DNA of 64,000 nt, taken from the NCBI RefSeq assembly GCF_949628265.1, contig NC_088788.1:22740335-22804334 (forward strand). The letters run 5' to 3'. The DNA comes from Cloeon dipterum (taxonomy: Eukaryota; Arthropoda; Insecta; Ephemeroptera; Baetidae). A model generated the notes under the pieces. It searched no databases. It saw only the letters and a list, made by a program, of their open reading frames with translations, and had not been told where the DNA came from. The position numbers and the translations under genes are program-made. This document shows, in pieces, positions 60,604 to 64,000 of this stretch (position 1 is its first letter; each line of letters begins with the position of its first letter).

Positions 60604-61857
60604 TTGTGCACCGATATGTAATGACGTGAACTTTCGGGCGTCCACAGGGGAGAGCGGAGGGAGAAACTCCGGTATCAATAAAGGCAACGCAAGAGCCTCT
60701 CGCGTGCACACGACCTGCTCGCACCTACACGTTCGCTCTCCTGACGGTACGCGAGCAAGAGAGTAACTCTCTCGCCCCCCCCTCTCGTCCCTCTGGCTAG
60801 CCACGCTGTACTGACGCCGCTATCAACGATAAACTGGCATGGTATAGTAAGTGGGCATTTTCCCTTCTTGTCCACCCTGCACCCTTTCAAGTCTACCATG
60901 GCTAGAAGAACAGGCTCCGACCTCATGATAGAGAGAAGGTGTGCCGGCAGGGTCGATTGCACCCATTCGGCGACCTCTGCCCCGCGTCGCTGGCAATGCA
61001 GCATTTGTTGGAATGTGGGTTCCATTATGTTCAACAAAGGTTGGATTAACTTTTTCTCTCGTTGCCCTCTAAGTGACCGCTTCTGTTTTTCCCACTCCTT
61101 GCTGTGAATATATAAAATCTCCTTATTCTTTTCACCAGTAAGGTTCTCGATCGGGTGCGAGAAGCACACCTTGTACGTGACTTACAAATAATGTGGTGAG
61201 TCTGCAATTGATATTTGTTATTACGATCGTATTAATAATTATTGTGCACCGATATGTAATGACGTGAACTTTCGGGCGTCCACAGGGGAGAGCGGAGGGA
61301 GAAACTCCGGTATCAATAAAGGCAACGCAAGAGCCTCTCGCGTGCACGCGACCTGCTCGCACCTACACATTCACTCTCCTGACGGTACGCGAGCAAGAGA
61401 GTAACTCTCTCGCTCCCTCGCTCGTCCCTCTGGCTAGCCACGCTGTACTGACGCCGCTATCAACGATAAACTGGCATGGTATAGTAAGTCAGCATTTTCC
61501 CTTCTTGTCCACCCTGCACCCTTTCAAGTCTACCATGGCTAGAAGAACAGGCTCCGACCTCGTGATAGAGAGATGGCGCGCTTGCAGGGCCGATTGCACC
61601 CATTCGGCGCCCTCTGCCCCGCGTCGCTGACAATGCAGCATTTGTTGGAATGTGGGTTCCATTATGTTCAACAAAGGTTGGATTAACTTTTTCTCTCGTC
61701 GCCCTCTAAGTGACCGCTTCTGTTTTTCCCACTCCTTGCTGTGAATATATAAAATCTCCTTATTCTTTTCACCATTATTCAGTCGTGGCTCTCTTACAGA
61801 AGAGGTTCTCGATCGGGTGCGAGAAGCACACCTTGTACGTGACTTACAAATAATGTG
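60604..61857. repeat. Mirror image of the 662 bp tandem units
   Basis: The two tandem units of the left arm reappear here in reverse order and orientation, bringing the total to four in this window. Content is as for the left arm. Confidence 0.9.
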
Positions 61858-62358
61858 GTGAGTTTGCAATTGATATTTGTATGTATGACAAAGTAGCGCA
61901 GGAGAATTATGTGCTTTTCGCGGACATCTTAACGCATCTCGCTGGGGAGTAGCATTACATTAGAATGCGCTTAAGAGTATGGTTGTGAAACAACATACTT
62001 CAAAATCGAACACGAAGAGGATCAGGACATTTTGTTCAAGTGGATTGCGTATGGTGGCGAGTTCACGCGATTACACCCTGCAGGAGTTCTCTCATCTGAT
62101 GGAGGTGTTCCATCAAATTAATAGCGTTAGTCTTTCGTTAGCCAGACGTGTTTTCGAGTGATTGGAAATTATTGCTCCAACGATGGAGTTTCGACTGCGA
62201 CACGGTAGCAATGAACTTATGCTTTGTGAACAAGATGATATGTGGCATATTTCTATTGACATGTTGGCGAAAATGTATCAACAATCGTCAGAAATCCTTA
62301 CCGTTTTTCATGAAAATCGTAAAGGTGTCACTGAAAACCTTCACGTAAAAACTAGATT
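61783..62358 (+). pseudogene. Mirror copy of decayed gene Y copy 4
   Basis: Same decayed gene as at 58240-58815, now on the plus strand, with the same stops and frameshifts. The shared lesions show that it decayed before the inverted duplication, or that the two arms are the same molecule read twice. Confidence 0.8.
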
Positions 62359-62362
62359 ATTA

Positions 62363-64000
62363 TTACTTTTTGAAGAAAAATATTTATTTTGAAAACTACA
62401 GAAGTCCAGCCAATTCCGGAGAACTAACGGCTGGTGCTTGTTCTACTGCACAATTTAAGGCAACACAATTATTGTACATTCATGTGCAATTTACATACAA
62501 TCAAAAAATTTATTATTGTAGTGTGTAGTCTTTGACAGTCTATTCAACTGTTCATAAGCCACTTTTTGATTTTTCACTTCACAACACATTTGTCAGTCAA
62601 ATTTTTTAGTTCACTCGGCAACATGTTCCAAAGTCTTGGCAAAATAAATACAGATGTTCGGTAAGAATACTTGTTTACAAGCATTGGTTCCACAACTGGA
62701 GCAGAAAGCAATAAACGAGTGTATTATACTGGTGTGTTCTCTGAACACCAAAATCGCCATCAAAGTATTTAACACTCAGTAAGTTTAGTTGGTAAATTTT
62801 GGCAACAGGCAATACATTCCAAAATTGAAAGAAATCCTCCACTATCTGTCGGTATTTTTAGAGCACATCTTGTATAATACTTTCTCTTGGAGGTTCAACA
62901 AAAGGCATCAAACTGAATGCTCCCCATGCGGCTATGTCATAATTTAAGTAGGAATGAGCAAGGGAAAAATACATAATCTTTCTCACACTGTAAGGTATAT
63001 TCGCCTTTAAATAATTAAATTCACATATAATTTTACGAAGCTTTTTAGAAACATGTTGAATATATTAGCCTTAAAATTAAATTCTTGGTCAACTAGCACA
63101 CATAAATACTTTGTCTGAATCACTTGCGACCGTTTCCTGCAGCTACAGCCAATACAAAAGTTATGGATACAGTCTGTATCATGGCACACTATTTGCAGCT
63201 GGCAGTCTTCTCGCAGCCTCGGTTGACAAAAAAAGTAAACACACGGTCTTTTTCGTGTTAATTAAAAAACCATTATCATGGTACCACTCAGTGACAATAT
63301 TAAATTCAGACTGAATTACACTCTGGCATACCGCAAAATCTTTGTGGGGGTAGTATCACATTGTCATCAGCGAAAATATTAACAAAGCACTTATTCAATA
63401 GCGGAAACAGATCGTTCATACACAAAATAAACAAAATTGGGTCCAGATTTGATCCCTGGGGCACACCACGGTGAAGCTCGCATTTCTTGCTAATCTCTTT
63501 GTTAATTTTTACCACAAATTTACGATTGTTTAAAAAGCTTTTGAACAGATCTAAGTCAGTTCCACGAACGCCAATATTCTCTAGTTTGACCAGGAGTTTA
63601 TCATGATCAAGCACATCAAATGCTTTTTTCATATCTATAAAAACACCAGCTTACATAATTTTTGGCACTGAGATTGGAATTTATATAATCAGAGCAATTA
63701 GCAAACAGCTCATAAACACCTTTTCCTTTCTGGTACACATATTGTCGTGAGTCTAATATTGAAAATTCGCTTAAGTAGCTAGTTAGGTGTATTTCGAGAA
63801 ACTTTTCAAATATTTTATCAAAAACTGTCAGTATGGATATTGGGTGGTAGTTCTCGAATTTGATGTGCGCAGAGTCTTTGTACAATGGGCGGATAACTGC
63901 TGTTTTGAGACAGTCTGGAAAGCTGGTGGTTTTAATTGACTTATTAAAGTACTGAACAGAGGAGCTTTTCAAACGCGACACCTGCATGCTGAACATCATG
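62363..64000 (-). mobile_element. Mirror copy of LINE copy 2, cut by the window end
   Basis: The 3' UTR and reverse transcriptase region of LINE copy 2 on the minus strand, with the same frameshifts. It is not an independent insertion: it lies inside the right arm and matches the left arm base for base where checked. Confidence 0.9.

Larger units (their letters stand above)
60315..64000 (-). repeat. Right arm of the large inverted repeat
   Basis: Reverse complement of 56598-60282, continuing past the window end. Two differences were found: a C run of eight at 60775-60782 against seven G at 59816-59822, and 60834 against 59764 (one substitution). I compared the arms by eye, so a few more differences may exist. 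Confidence 0.97.

Noticed and set aside
1..64000. tRNA, rRNA or CRISPR features
   Set aside because: No cloverleaf with recognisable A and B boxes, no rRNA-like segment and no regularly spaced short repeats were seen when reading by eye; a covariance-model scan was not possible.

Overview
This is a eukaryotic, arthropod-type chromosome segment, most likely from an insect. The sequence is AT-rich. Its genes are split by GT-AG introns that range from about 60 bases to more than 9 kb, and the families present are typical of insects: a secreted prophenoloxidase-like protein, a CCN matricellular protein, a CD151/Tsp74F-type tetraspanin, an inositol monophosphatase and the first exon of a ferlin. 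No bacterial, viral or organellar gene organisation is seen. I rebuilt the spliced genes by hand from splice sites, reading phase and family motifs; all four complete host genes join without a phase conflict.

Layout. All host genes lie on the minus strand. Positions 1-3786 hold the first coding exon of an otoferlin-like ferlin and its intron, which runs off the left edge. A five-exon tetraspanin (275 aa) occupies 5020-8824, with a candidate upstream non-coding exon near 17.5 kb. A seven-exon inositol monophosphatase (288 aa) occupies 18149-24037. A six-exon CCN family gene (407 aa; signal peptide, IGFBP, VWC, TSP1, cystine knot) covers 27068-50223. Inside its 9.2 kb first intron, on the same strand, sits a complete eleven-exon prophenoloxidase-like gene (714 aa, 44381-47095) with its own TATA box and poly(A) signal.

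From about 50.8 kb the character changes. At 50.9-54.0 kb there are small intronless genes and decayed copies of them, here called X, Y and Z, that I cannot assign to a known family. Y carries a compact TATA plus TCAGT promoter that puts the predicted transcription start about four bases before the ATG, and this promoter-start module recurs in four copies. Around and between these copies are a 296 bp inverted-repeat element, two broken CR1/L2/jockey-type LINEs and a 662 bp tandem duplication.

The right end is dominated by a nearly perfect inverted repeat: arms of at least 3.68 kb around a 32 bp spacer (60283-60314), reaching the window edge. It is either a very recent inverted duplication or a fold-back assembly artefact; the two differences I found between the arms do not settle which.

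The best candidates for something undescribed are the X/Y/Z cassette family and the secreted prophenoloxidase-like protein, which lacks the usual Arg-Phe activation site.
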